Below are positions 49,177 through 57,399 of a stretch of DNA of 64,000 nt, piece by piece; position 1 is the first letter of the stretch; each line of letters opens with the position of its first letter. The notes under the pieces were generated by a model. That model saw nothing but the letters and a program-made list of their open reading frames with translations. It was not told the origin of the DNA and did no database searches. The translations under genes were made by a program, and so were the position numbers. Source of the stretch: Microbacterium sp. Se63.02b. GTDB taxonomy: Bacteria > Actinomycetota > Actinomycetes > Actinomycetales > Microbacteriaceae. The stretch is from NCBI RefSeq assembly GCF_014171575.1, contig NZ_CP050453.1, positions 496,001 to 560,000 of the forward strand, in the 5' to 3' direction.

Positions 49177-50291
49177 GTGGCTGCCTCCCCCACCAACCCC
49201 TATTCCGAAGCCGGCGTCGACACCGCTGCAGGTGATCTCGCCGTCGAGCTGATGAAGTCGTCCGTGCGCGCGACGCACGGCCCCGAAGTGCTCGGCGGTG
49301 TCGGCGGATTCGCCGGACTGTTCGATGCCAGCGCGCTGCGCGACTTCCGTCGCCCGCTGCTCGCGACCAGCACCGACGGCGTCGGCACGAAGGTCGCGAT
49401 CGCGCAGGCGATCGACAAGCACGACACGATCGGCCAGGATCTGGTCGGCATGGTCGTCGACGACATCGTCGTGGTGGGTGCGAAGCCGCTCTTCATGACC
49501 GACTACATCGCCTGCGGGAAGGTCTTCCCGCAGCGCATCGCCGACATCGTCCGCGGCATCGCCCAGGCATGCGCGGCCACCGGCACGGCGCTCGTCGGGG
49601 GCGAGACTGCTGAACACCCCGGCCTTCTCGGTCCGCGTGACTACGACGTGGCAGGAGCGGCGACCGGAGTGGTCGAAGCGGATGCCATCCTCGGCGCGGA
49701 GCGCGTGAACGACGGCGACGCCGTGATCGCCGTGGCATCCAGCGGCCTGCACTCCAACGGCTACTCCCTCGTGCGTCACATCGTGACCCGCGCGGGTATC
49801 GGCTACGGCGACAACGCCGCCGATTTCGGCACCACCTGGGGTGAGGCCCTGCTCGAGCCGACGCGTCTGTACACGCTCCCGCTGCTCCGTCTGATCGAGG
49901 AGCTGTCAGGCGGTGTGCACGCACTCAGCCACGTCACGGGCGGAGGTATCGCGGCGAACCTCGCGCGCGTGCTCCCCAGGGCAGCTGGGCGGAGGTCGAC
50001 CGCAGCAGCTGGTCGCCGAGCCCCGTGTTCCGCGTGCTGAGCGACATCGCCGGCTCCACGTTGGAATCGGCCGAGGGTACCTGGAACCTGGGGATCGGCT
50101 TCCTCGCCGTGGTCGCGGCGGAGAAGAAGGATGCCGCGATCGCGGCGCTGAACGCGGAGGGCATGCCCTCGTGGCAGGTCGGGACCGTCGGCTTCGGCCC
50201 GCGCCCGACCGGCGAATTCGAACAGGGCGCCAAGGGCGTCGACGGTGGAGCGGTGCGCCTGGTCGGCGCCTACGCGGACGGAGCAAAGTAA
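49177..50291 (+). pseudogene. purM: Phosphoribosylformylglycinamidine cyclo-ligase (PurM), one frameshift, probably functional
   Basis: About 371 residues; makes AIR from FGAM with ATP. Conserved segments: STDGVGTKVAIAQAIDKHDT, DIVVVGAKPLFMTDYIACGK, GTALVGGETAEHPGLLG and SSGLHSNGYSLVR; then after the shift GIGFLAVVAAEKKDAAI. One C added to CCCC 49974-49977 gives ARVLPQGSWAEVDRSSW. A housekeeping gene, so the break is almost surely an error. GTG start. purF follows after 6 bases. Confidence 0.95.
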
Positions 50292-50297
50292 GAGCCC

Positions 50298-51770
50298 ATG
50301 TGCGGCATCGTCGGAATGGTGGGCTCTGCCCCGGTCAATCAGGACATCTACGACGCACTCCTGCTGCTGCAGCACCGCGGCCAGGATGCGACGGGCATCG
50401 CCACCGCCGAGGTGAACGGTGTGATGCACAACGCCAAGGCGCAGGGCATGGTCCGCGAGGCGTTCCGCACGCGGGACATGCGGGCCCTGCTCGGCAACGT
50501 CGGCCTCGGTCACGTGCGTTACGCGACCAAGGGCACGGCGTCGAACGAAGAGGAGATGCAGCCGTTCTACGTGAACGCGCCCTACGGCATCATCCTCATC
50601 CACAACGGCAACCTCACCAACACGCGTGAGCTCACGGCCGACATGGCCAAGCGCGACCGCCGTCACCTCAACTCTTCGAGCGACACCGAGCTGCTGCTGA
50701 ACGTGCTCGCCGGTGAGCTGCAGAACACGACCTCGACCGTCGACCTCGACCCCGAGCGCATCTTCGAAGCAGTGGCCCGAACGCACGAGCGCATCGAGGG
50801 CGCATACGCCGTCATCGCGGTGATCGCCGGGTACGGTCTGCTCGCGTTCCGTGACCCGTTCGGCATCCGGCCCCTGATCCTCGGTCGCCGTCCTTCGACG
50901 GTCCCCGGTGCGGAAGGCCGCGACGAGTGGGTCGTCGCGAGCGAGTCGCTCGTGCTCGAGAACGGCGACTACGAGGTCGTCCGCGAGGTCGAGCCCGGCG
51001 AGGCCGTCTTCATCACGAACGACGGCGAGCTGTTCACCAAGCAGTGCGCGGCCGAGACCTACCTGGCTCCGTGCGCATTCGAGTACGTCTACCTCGCCCG
51101 CCCCGACTCCGTGATGAACGGCATCTCGGTGTATGAGTCGCGTCTGCGCATGGGGGACAAGCTCGCCGACACGATCGCGAAGCATGTGCCGATGGACAAG
51201 ATCGATGTGGTCATGCCCATTCCCGACTCGTCGCGCCCCGCGGCGATGGAGGTCGCCCGCAAGCTCGGCATCGAGTACCGCGAGGGCTTCTACAAGAACC
51301 GCTACGTCGGTCGGACCTTCATCATGCCGGGGCAGGCGGTGCGCAAGAAGAGCGTGCGCCAGAAGCTCAACGCGATGTCGACCGAGTTCCAGGGCAAGAA
51401 CGTGCTCCTGATCGACGACTCCATCGTGCGGGGGACGACCTCCAAGGAGATCATCCAGATGGCCAGGGATGCCGGAGCCGCCTCGGTGACCTTCGCCTCC
51501 GCTGCTCCGCCCGTGCGGCATCCGCATGTCTACGGGATCAACATGCCGTCGCGCCACGAGCTCATCGCCCACGGACGGACGATCCCCGAGATCGCAGAGG
51601 AGCTGGGCTGCGACCACCTCGTGTATCAGGAGGTCGACGATCTCAAGGCCGCGATCACCGAGGGGTCCGTCCTGGAAGACCTCGACATGAGCTGCTTCGA
51701 CGGCCGCTACGTCACCGGCACCGTCACCGATGAGTACCTGGCCTGGGTGGAGGGGTCACAGACCTCATGA
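50298..51770 (+). CDS. purF: Amidophosphoribosyltransferase (PurF)
   Basis: 490 residues. Starts MCGIVGMVG with the N-terminal nucleophile Cys2 exposed after Met removal. Glutaminase part: LLQHRGQDATGIA and GHVRYATKGTA; synthase part: PIPDSSRPAAMEVARKLGI, then VLLIDDSIVRGTTSKEI, the PRPP-binding loop. It makes phosphoribosylamine, the first committed step in purine synthesis. Its TGA overlaps the ATG of the MFS gene, so purM, purF and that gene are coupled. Confidence 0.97.
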   Translation: MCGIVGMVGSAPVNQDIYDALLLLQHRGQDATGIATAEVNGVMHNAKAQGMVREAFRTRDMRALLGNVGLGHVRYATKGTASNEEEMQPFYVNAPYGIILIHNGNLTNTRELTADMAKRDRRHLNSSSDTELLLNVLAGELQNTTSTVDLDPERIFEAVARTHERIEGAYAVIAVIAGYGLLAFRDPFGIRPLILGRRPSTVPGAEGRDEWVVASESLVLENGDYEVVREVEPGEAVFITNDGELFTKQCAAETYLAPCAFEYVYLARPDSVMNGISVYESRLRMGDKLADTIAKHVPMDKIDVVMPIPDSSRPAAMEVARKLGIEYREGFYKNRYVGRTFIMPGQAVRKKSVRQKLNAMSTEFQGKNVLLIDDSIVRGTTSKEIIQMARDAGAASVTFASAAPPVRHPHVYGINMPSRHELIAHGRTIPEIAEELGCDHLVYQEVDDLKAAITEGSVLEDLDMSCFDGRYVTGTVTDEYLAWVEGSQTS

Positions 51771-53082
51771 CGATGCCGAGCGCGCGACCGCTGTGGCAGG
51801 GTCGGGCTCTCGCACTCGTGGGGATCGTCCTGGTGGCGTTCTCGCTGCGATCGGCGGTCGCCTCGCTCTCACCCGTGATCGACCACGTCGCGGCCGAATT
51901 CCCGGTCTCTCCGGTCGCTGTCGGTCTGATCGGCGCTGCTCCGCCCGTGTGCTTCGCGATCTTCGGTCTGCTCACCCCGCTGTTCGAGCGCCGCTTCGGT
52001 CTGGAGCGGATGGCCGTGGCCGCGATCGTCCTGATGACGGCTGGCATGCTCCTGCGTGCATGTGCGCCGGAATCCTGGACGCTCCTCGGCGCGACCGCCC
52101 TGGTGTTCGCGGGCGTCGGGTCGGGCAACGTGCTCCTGCCGCCTCTGGTGAAGAAGTACTTCGCCGACCGCCTCGGCGTCATGATGACCGTCTACTCGTC
52201 GACGCTCGCCTTCTCCACCTTCCTGCCGCCTCTGGTCGCCGTGCCCGTCGCGGACTCGCTCGGGTGGCGGGTGTCGCTGGGGATGTGGGGCGTCGTCGCT
52301 GCGCTCGCGCTCGTGCCGTGGATGACGCTGCTGGTGCGCTCGCGCACCGCGCCTGCCGCGCAGCCCATGACAACCGAGCTGCTGATGCCGGATCCGACCG
52401 ACGGTGTGGACGACCTGCGCGACGCGGTCGCCGCCGCGACGGGACCCATCACGACGCAGCCGGCCAGCGCCCGGGTGTTCGGCCGGCTGCGGCGCCTTCC
52501 GCTGGCCTGGTCGCTCGCATTCGTCTTCGGCACCTCTTCGACCATGGCGTACGTCGCGTTCGCCTGGCTGCCGACGATGCTCATCGACATCGGCGGCGTC
52601 ACGCCGGCGACGGCGGGCTTCCTTTGTCGCTGTTCGCGCTCGTCGGTCTGCCGTGCTCGATGCTGGTCCCTGTGCTCGTCGTGCGTTTCCAGGCCACGCG
52701 GCCGCTGTTCTTCGTCGCCGTGGGCGCTGGACTCGTCGGCCTGCTCGGCCTGCTGCTGGTGCCGACCGTGGCGCTGCCGTTGTGGGTCGCGGTGTTCGGG
52801 CTCACCGCCATCATGTTCCCGCTGAGCCTCGTGCTGCTCAGCATCCGTGCCCGCACCCCCGAGAGCGCTGTCGCGTTGAGTGGATTCGTCCAGAGCATCG
52901 GGTACGGGATCGCCGCGATCTTCCCGCTGCTGGTGGGGCTCCTCCACGAGACGACCGACGGCTGGCAGGTGCCGCTGCTCGTGGTGATCGGGGTGCTCGT
53001 CGCGTCGATCCCCGCGGGCATCGTGGCCGGTCGCCGACGCACCGTCGAAGACGAGTGGGAGCGCCGCCACGGCCGCTGGTGA
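51767..53082 (+). pseudogene. MFS transporter, CynX/NimT-like, one frameshift
   Basis: About 438 residues, 12 predicted helices. Starts with LWQGRALALVGIVLVAFSLR and SAVASLSPVIDHVAAEFPVS, the opening of the cyanate/nitroimidazole-type transporter group. After the shift: MLVPVLVVRFQATRPLFFVA and SGFVQSIGYGIAAIFPLLVG. One T is missing at TTT 52623-52625 (ATAGFLLSLFALVGLP when corrected). Coupled to purF by an ATGA overlap. Substrate unknown; purine or small-anion export are possibilities. Confidence 0.82.
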
Positions 53083-53142
53083 ACGCGATCCAGCAGTCGT
53101 CATCGTCGCCGCCACCGCGCTCTGAGTTCTCGGAGCATGCGC

Positions 53143-53278
53143 CCGCATCCGGACACGACGAAACACCCGCACGTCGTGCGGGTGTTCCGGTCGAACAGAG
53201 AGGCGGTCAGGCCTTCTCTAGCTCGTCCTCGTCTTCGTCTTCATACTCATCGGCCCACTTGTCGACATATGCGTCTTC
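53143..53278. repeat. 136-bp direct repeat, left copy (displaced end of DUF3073 gene)
   Basis: Identical over 136 bases to 54491-54626. It contains the last 21 codons and stop of the DUF3073 gene plus its downstream hairpin, but no start, so it is a remnant. The repeat ends exactly where the stop codon of the neighbouring 148-residue gene begins. It marks the distal boundary of the inserted islet. Confidence 0.93.
53162..53186 (-). terminator. Terminator hairpin, left copy
   Basis: AACACCCGCAC, loop GTC, GTGCGGGTGTT, an 11-bp perfect stem. It is the duplicate of the DUF3073 terminator and now ends transcription of the islet genes. Confidence 0.75.
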
Positions 53279-53723
53279 AGCGAGCGCGGACGAGGTTCGT
53301 CGTGGCGATCAGGTACGAACACCTGATCGCCATTGCGTACTTCTCCTCGATCGAGACCGATCGGTCGTCGTTCAAGACTCTCTTCAGGTCTTCCATGCGA
53401 AGGCCGGTCAGCTGCGAGATGTTCTGAGGGCTGAGGTGCAGTTCCGCGGTGAGTGACTCGACGATGGTCCTTAGACGGTCGTCGTCCCCGATCGTCAGTC
53501 CACTTGTGAGATGCACTGCGAGCGTGGAAAGACGCGCAGTCTCCCCTGCAGTGAGGGCCGGATGCGCTGCTCTCACGGTACTTACCTCGCCGTGCGCCGC
53601 CAAGAGCGACTGGAGTCTTGATTGCTCGATACCTGTGATCGTCTCGATCGCCAGGGCCGTGATAGCGCCTTCCGCGATGAGACGACGAAACTCGCCGAGG
53701 ATGTTGATGCTGTTCGAGGACAT
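53277..53723 (-). CDS. Islet gene 2: 148-residue cytoplasmic protein with two helix-rich HTH-like halves
   Basis: Not recognised as a named family. The N-terminal half has INILGEFRRLIAEGAITALA and IETITGIEQSRLQSLLAA, the second half LTAELHLSPQNISQLTGLR and MEDLKRVLNDDRSVSIEEKY. Both look like helix-turn-helix units (helix, IxxLTG turn, helix), with LTAGETARLSTLAVHLTSGL between. No signal peptide. ATG lies 12 bases after the stop of the secreted islet protein, so they are co-transcribed. The stop codon TGA is made at the junction with the 136-bp repeat. GC is visibly lower than in the neighbours. A regulator of the secreted partner is the simplest guess. Confidence 0.7.
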   Translation of the reverse strand: MSSNSINILGEFRRLIAEGAITALAIETITGIEQSRLQSLLAAHGEVSTVRAAHPALTAGETARLSTLAVHLTSGLTIGDDDRLRTIVESLTAELHLSPQNISQLTGLRMEDLKRVLNDDRSVSIEEKYAMAIRCSYLIATTNLVRAR

Positions 53724-53735
53724 GCGGGATCCGAG

Positions 53736-54272
53736 TCAGGGGTAGGTGTAAAGCGTGGCATTCGGTACGACGTGCGCCACGATCACGCCGGCCAGGTCCG
53801 CTGTTCCGGTCAGCGTCCCTGAGTATCGATGGTTATGGAGTTTGCTCGTGGGAGCCGTACCAGAGAACGCAAATACGGGGGTAAAGCCGCCGCCGAGTCC
53901 GCTGGACAGGTCGGTGATGTGGAACTGGCCGATGAAGCCTGTGGCAGGGCAGGTCATGTTGATGCCCCAGCTGTAGGTGCCGGCCGAGGCCGTGACGGTC
54001 AGGGTGCCGCAATTCGACGAATAGGTCACTCTAGGTGCAACTGTTCCCGCTTCAGGAATCGGCCCCTCGAGCATGGGGAACGTTGCTGATTCCCCGTCGC
54101 TGAGAGCCACCTGCTGTCCGCCGACATCCAGCAGGTAGTCGTTCTCAGCAGGCGCGTTCTCTCTCGCGTGTGTTCCACCGTCTGTTGCACGGGCGAGGGC
54201 AGGGGACCCTGCGCCTACCACGCTCAAAGACACCAATACCGCGGCGAGCCATACCTTGGCCTTGATCTTCAC
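53736..54272 (-). CDS. Islet gene 1: small secreted protein, unknown function
   Basis: 178 residues from GTG 54272, which follows CCGGAGGTTATT. Signal peptide KIKAKVWLAAVLVSLSVVGA with cleavage near SPALARA. The mature part is Gly/Ser/Thr-rich, beta-strand-like, with a pair of cysteines (SSNCGTLTVTASAG and GINMTCPATGF) and an end FSGTAPTSKLHNHRYSGTLT then VVPNATLYTYP. No enzyme motif. Clearly less GC-rich than the flanking genes, suggesting acquisition. It is first in the two-gene islet. A longer start at 54389 is rejected because it would bury the signal. Confidence 0.72.
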   Translation of the reverse strand: MKIKAKVWLAAVLVSLSVVGAGSPALARATDGGTHARENAPAENDYLLDVGGQQVALSDGESATFPMLEGPIPEAGTVAPRVTYSSNCGTLTVTASAGTYSWGINMTCPATGFIGQFHITDLSSGLGGGFTPVFAFSGTAPTSKLHNHRYSGTLTGTADLAGVIVAHVVPNATLYTYP

Positions 54273-54490
54273 AATAACCTCCGGCTTATGAGTCCCGCCT
54301 CCACAAGCCTTGCTGGGTTCGCGCCCCAAGTCTGTCCCCTCTTCGGAGGACAAGCGCGTGCAGATGGTCGGAGGACTGGGCTGGGGCACGGTTGTGAGCG
54401 CGCAGGAGCCGAGGGCGCGATGTCGTCGACGCGTACGACGGATAAGTCATCGCACGCACTGCATGCATCCGTGCAAGGCGCAGAGCAGGA

Positions 54491-54626
54491 CCGCATCCGG
54501 ACACGACGAAACACCCGCACGTCGTGCGGGTGTTCCGGTCGAACAGAGAGGCGGTCAGGCCTTCTCTAGCTCGTCCTCGTCTTCGTCTTCATACTCATCG
54601 GCCCACTTGTCGACATATGCGTCTTC
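54491..54626. repeat. 136-bp direct repeat, right copy (in the intact DUF3073 gene)
   Basis: Perfect copy of 53143-53278. It covers the terminator hairpin and the 3' part of the intact DUF3073 gene and stops inside that gene at the codons for DEDAYVD. The distance between repeat starts is 1348 bases. Confidence 0.93.
54510..54534 (-). terminator. Terminator hairpin of the DUF3073 gene
   Basis: Perfect 11-bp stem AACACCCGCAC/GTGCGGGTGTT with a GTC loop and TTTCG beyond it on the minus strand, 20 bases after the DUF3073 stop. Confidence 0.75.
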
Positions 54627-54740
54627 GTCGGTCGGGTGAGCCAGCTCGCGCTCGAGCGCGGAGTAGTTCACCGACGGACTGTACGCCTTGAGTTCGCGGG
54701 CGATCTTGGTGTGTTTCGCCTTCTGACGGCCACGGCCCAT
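54555..54740 (-). CDS. DUF3073 domain protein
   Basis: 61 residues, MGRGRQKAKHTKIARELKAY at the start, then YSPSVNYSALERELAHP and a very acidic end (DEYEDEDEDELEKA). This matches the small actinobacterial DUF3073 family in full. Basic N-terminus and acidic C-terminus; the function is unknown. The 3' end serves as the target and boundary of the islet described at 53279-54490. Divergent from the universal stress protein gene. Confidence 0.92.
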   Translation of the reverse strand: MGRGRQKAKHTKIARELKAYSPSVNYSALERELAHPTDEDAYVDKWADEYEDEDEDELEKA

Positions 54741-54888
54741 GCGCGAGACCCCCTCACGAGTTAAGCTGCGGGCTGTAAGGCCCGAGGCATTTCACGACAC
54801 CGGCGCGAAGCCGGTAAGAGTAGCATTCAGAATAGCACGCGGGGAAGACGCTCTGGCTGAGGCCAGGCTGGTGAAGGGAACGATCTTC
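54741..54888. promoter_or_regulatory. Divergent promoter region, DUF3073 and stress protein
   Basis: 148 bases, less GC-rich than the surround, with a small hairpin (ACCGGC, loop GCGAA, GCCGGT) and TAGCATTCAGAATAGCACG, which may contain a -10 element for the stress-protein gene. No known riboswitch could be recognised. Confidence 0.3.
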
Positions 54889-55430
54889 ATGACCGACAGC
54901 ACCTCCACTCCGTCCGATGAAGCCGCACAGAACGCGGCACTGCAGAAGGCCGTCATCGTCGGCATGCAGCTGGATCAGGACCCGCACGTCCTCGCCGAAG
55001 CCGTCCGCTACGCGCGGCTGCTCGGCGCGCCGCTCGTGGTCGCCCACGTCGACGTGACGCGTTTCGTGACCTACGAGGATCCGGATGGCTACGTCCACTC
55101 GGCTCCGATCGACATCAACTTCGACGCCGGTGCTGCGGAGTTCGAGGCCGTCGAGGCGGCCGCGGCGAAGCAGCTCCAGGGCACGGATGTCACCTGGACC
55201 GCGCGTCAGCTCGTCGGCGACCCGGCCCTGGCGATCAAGCAGCTCGCCCACCGGCTCGACGCTCAGCTGATCGTCGTCGGCACGCGCAAGCGTGGCATCG
55301 GCGAGTCGATCAGGAGTTCTTCACGGGCTCTGTCGCGGCGCGGCTCGCGCATCGGCAGCATCGTTCGATCCTCGTGGTGCCGCTCGGCGAGTCGGTGCCG
55401 GACGAGCAGAAGGAGATCTGGCCGGACTAA
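54889..55430 (+). pseudogene. Universal stress protein (UspA family), one frameshift
   Basis: About 180 residues. AVIVGMQLDQDPHVLAEAVR and LVVAHVDVTRF form the first strands; AHRLDAQLIVVGTRKRGIGE is the nucleotide-binding loop; after the shift SIQEFFTGSVAARLAHRQHR and SILVVPLGE follow. One C is missing near 55311. ATP/AMP binding is likely from the G-x-R-x-G loop. A strong terminator follows 23 bases later. Confidence 0.85.
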
Positions 55431-55452
55431 GGGTGGCGCTCCGTACAGACGA

Positions 55453-55485
55453 GAGGCCCCGCCGACGAATCGTCGGCGGGGCCTC
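55453..55485. terminator. Strong terminator hairpin
   Basis: GAGGCCCCGCCGACG pairs with CGTCGGCGGGGCCTC around the loop AAT, a 15-bp perfect stem, then GTCTG. It can serve both the stress-protein gene and the PadR gene from the other side. Apart from this, the stretch 55431-55639 shows no gene. Confidence 0.85.
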
Positions 55486-55639
55486 GTCTGCGCCGTCACC
55501 CCCATCGGATGATGATGCCGTGGCGCGCGGTGGACGCGACCTGCGGGAGCGATGGCGCCTCGCTCCTGCCGCGAGACCGCATCGTGGCGGATCTCCTCCT
55601 GAGGTCGCGGATGCGAGTCGGCGCCACCCGCCGGACCGG

Positions 55640-56266
55640 TCACGACCCGGTGGTGCTCAGAGCGACCGTCACGCCGCGCGCCGCGGTGTCGAGTGCCGAC
55701 TCCAGGTCGGTCACGACGGACGACGGCAGCGTGCCGCCCTTGGCGATGTGCGTGCGCAGATCGGTGCGCACCCGCGCGCGGAACGCGTTGATGATCGCGT
55801 CGGCCCGATGCATCTCCTCGCGGCTGACGAGTCGGGAGTCGTCGGTGGCCGACCGCGGACGGCTCTTCGCGGCTGACCGATCGCCCTTCTCCGCCGCGGC
55901 CAGATCGGCGCGGAGGCTCTTCATCGCATCCTGCACGCTCTGGCGCACCTCGCTCGCGATCAGTCGTACCGAGTCGGTGATTCCGGCCTCGATGCCCGCG
56001 AGGTCGCCCTCGCGTGAGGCGAGCTCGGTGCGTCCGGCGTCGGTGATCGCGTAGATCGTGGTGCGGCCGTCGACGGTCTTGGTGACCAGGCCCTCCTCCT
56101 CGAGCTTCGCGAGTCGGGGATAGATCGTCCCGGCGCTCGGCGTGTACGTGCCGCCGGTGCGGTCGGTGAGCGACTGGATGATGCCGTACCCGTGCTGTGG
56201 CGCCTCGGCGAGGAGCGACAGCAGGTACAGGCGCAGGTCGCCGTGGGAGAAGACGGCGGGGCTCAT
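55640..56266 (-). CDS. PadR-family transcriptional regulator
   Basis: 208 residues. Winged helix: LRLYLLSLLAEAPQHGYGII and TYTPSAGTIYPRLAKLEEEG; then ITDAGRTELASREGDLAGIE and a long C-terminal helical part. The longer C-terminus is typical of the s1-type PadR proteins that pair with DUF4097 genes. ATG overlaps the stop of the DUF4097 gene. Palindromes ahead of the operon are the likely target, giving autoregulation. Confidence 0.88.
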   Translation of the reverse strand: MSPAVFSHGDLRLYLLSLLAEAPQHGYGIIQSLTDRTGGTYTPSAGTIYPRLAKLEEEGLVTKTVDGRTTIYAITDAGRTELASREGDLAGIEAGITDSVRLIASEVRQSVQDAMKSLRADLAAAEKGDRSAAKSRPRSATDDSRLVSREEMHRADAIINAFRARVRTDLRTHIAKGGTLPSSVVTDLESALDTAARGVTVALSTTGS

Positions 56267-57102
56267 GCTTCCCACTCCGCGTCTTCGGTGATCGACGCCG
56301 GGGTCCGGCGCAGCACGGTGACGCCGCCGGAGACCGAGTTCGCGCGCAGATCGACGAAGCGTCCTGCGAGCTCACCGGTCGTCCCCGTGTAGTTGCTGGG
56401 GCCGGAGGAGCTGCGCTCGACGCCGTCGATCAGCAGGCGTCCGCTGAGCGACCGGATGACGTAGTTCGCGGCGAGCGACTCGTCCAGTCGCACCGTGGTG
56501 CCGCCGGAGACCGAGTTGATGTTGATGGTGTTCACGTCGCCGGCAGCATCCACGAGGGTCGAGCCCGAGACGATGTCGACCGTGGCGCGACGCACGGCAC
56601 CGGTGACCGCCACGTCTCCGGACACGCTGTTCGCGCTGATCGAGCCGGTGAGACCACGCACCTGCACGTCACCCGAGACCGAGTTGACCGTGAGGTCGCC
56701 GATCAGGGTGTCGACGATGATGTCACCCGACACGGTGTTGAGGCGGGCGTCGTTGCGCAGGCCCGACACCAGGGCGCCGGCGCTGACGACGCCGAGGTTC
56801 AGGGCGATCGCGCGGGGGACGGCGACGCTCACCTCGGCGCGGGGGCCACCGGAGCCGAAGTTGCGGAACACTTCGAGGAAGTTGTCCCAGCCCAGCTGCG
56901 GGTGGTCGATCTCGACCTCGCCGTCATGGGACTCGATGCGCAGGTCTTTGGTGGTGACGCCGTGCACCTCGATGCGGATGCCCGGTTCGTCGTGGGCGAT
57001 GATGTCGACCTGCCCTCCGACCAGGCCCACCTTGAGCCGCGTGACGGATTCGATGTCGATGACGCGTTCCTCGCCCGGGGCGATGAGCCACTTCTCGGTC
57101 AT
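56263..57102 (-). CDS. DUF4097 beta-strand repeat protein
   Basis: 279 residues. Starts MTEKWLIAPGEERVIDIESV; then regular beta repeats with the recurring phrase NSVSGDVQV/ISANSVSGDV/INSVSGGTTV at about 20-residue spacing, forming a beta-helix-like sheet. No signal peptide or membrane helix. Similar proteins are found together with PadR regulators and respond to cell-envelope stress in other Gram-positives. The precise role is unknown. Confidence 0.85.
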   Translation of the reverse strand: MTEKWLIAPGEERVIDIESVTRLKVGLVGGQVDIIAHDEPGIRIEVHGVTTKDLRIESHDGEVEIDHPQLGWDNFLEVFRNFGSGGPRAEVSVAVPRAIALNLGVVSAGALVSGLRNDARLNTVSGDIIVDTLIGDLTVNSVSGDVQVRGLTGSISANSVSGDVAVTGAVRRATVDIVSGSTLVDAAGDVNTININSVSGGTTVRLDESLAANYVIRSLSGRLLIDGVERSSSGPSNYTGTTGELAGRFVDLRANSVSGGVTVLRRTPASITEDAEWEA

Positions 57103-57125
57103 GTGTGCTTCTCCTGTGTTGGGAT

Positions 57126-57167
57126 CACGATATATCGTGTCTGGCCACCATAACACGATATATCTCG
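57126..57167. promoter_or_regulatory. Tandem PadR operators
   Basis: CACGATATATCGTG (57126-57139) is a perfect 14-bp palindrome, and CACGATATATCTCG (57154-57167) is an imperfect copy 28 bases away. AT-rich ATATAT cores of this type are common in PadR sites. They lie directly before the DUF4097-padR operon. Confidence 0.7.
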
Positions 57168-57235
57168 ATGGTGTCAAGGGGCATCCACGAAACTCCCAGC
57201 CCCCGCCCCGCCCGCCCCACCCTCCGCGATGGTCG

Positions 57236-57314
57236 CGAGTGCACGGGGAAGCGCCGAGCGCACGGCTTGTCGTCGTGAACAGCCCGTGCGCTCGACAACA
57301 AGCCGTGCACTCGG
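57236..57314. repeat. Intergenic palindromic repeat element, copy C
   Basis: CGAGTGCACGGGGAAGCGC and CGAGCGCACGGCTTGTCGT, then the inverted units GAACAGCCCGTGCGCTCG and CAACAAGCCGTGCACTCGG. Same design as 9993 and 48382, but here between divergent genes, so it cannot be only a terminator. Confidence 0.78.
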
Positions 57315-57339
57315 AGGCTCGAAAGGGGGAGAAGAGGTG

Positions 57340-57370
57340 TTGACATTGACGTTGCGTCAACTTCTAGAGT
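57340..57370 (+). promoter_or_regulatory. MerR-type promoter with 19-bp spacer and operator
   Basis: TTGACA (57340-57345) and TAGAGT (57365-57370) are 19 bases apart, the long spacing found at MerR-family promoters. Within the spacer TTGACG, TTG, CGTCAA forms an inverted repeat. The TipA-like gene starts at 57400. Confidence 0.75.
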
Positions 57371-57399
57371 CGGGGTGACAACGGAGAGGGGGAAGGGAC

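Noticed and set aside
54741..54888. Riboswitch or tRNA-like structure in the DUF3073/stress-protein gap
   Set aside because: Only a 6-bp hairpin is seen. No cloverleaf or known aptamer consensus.
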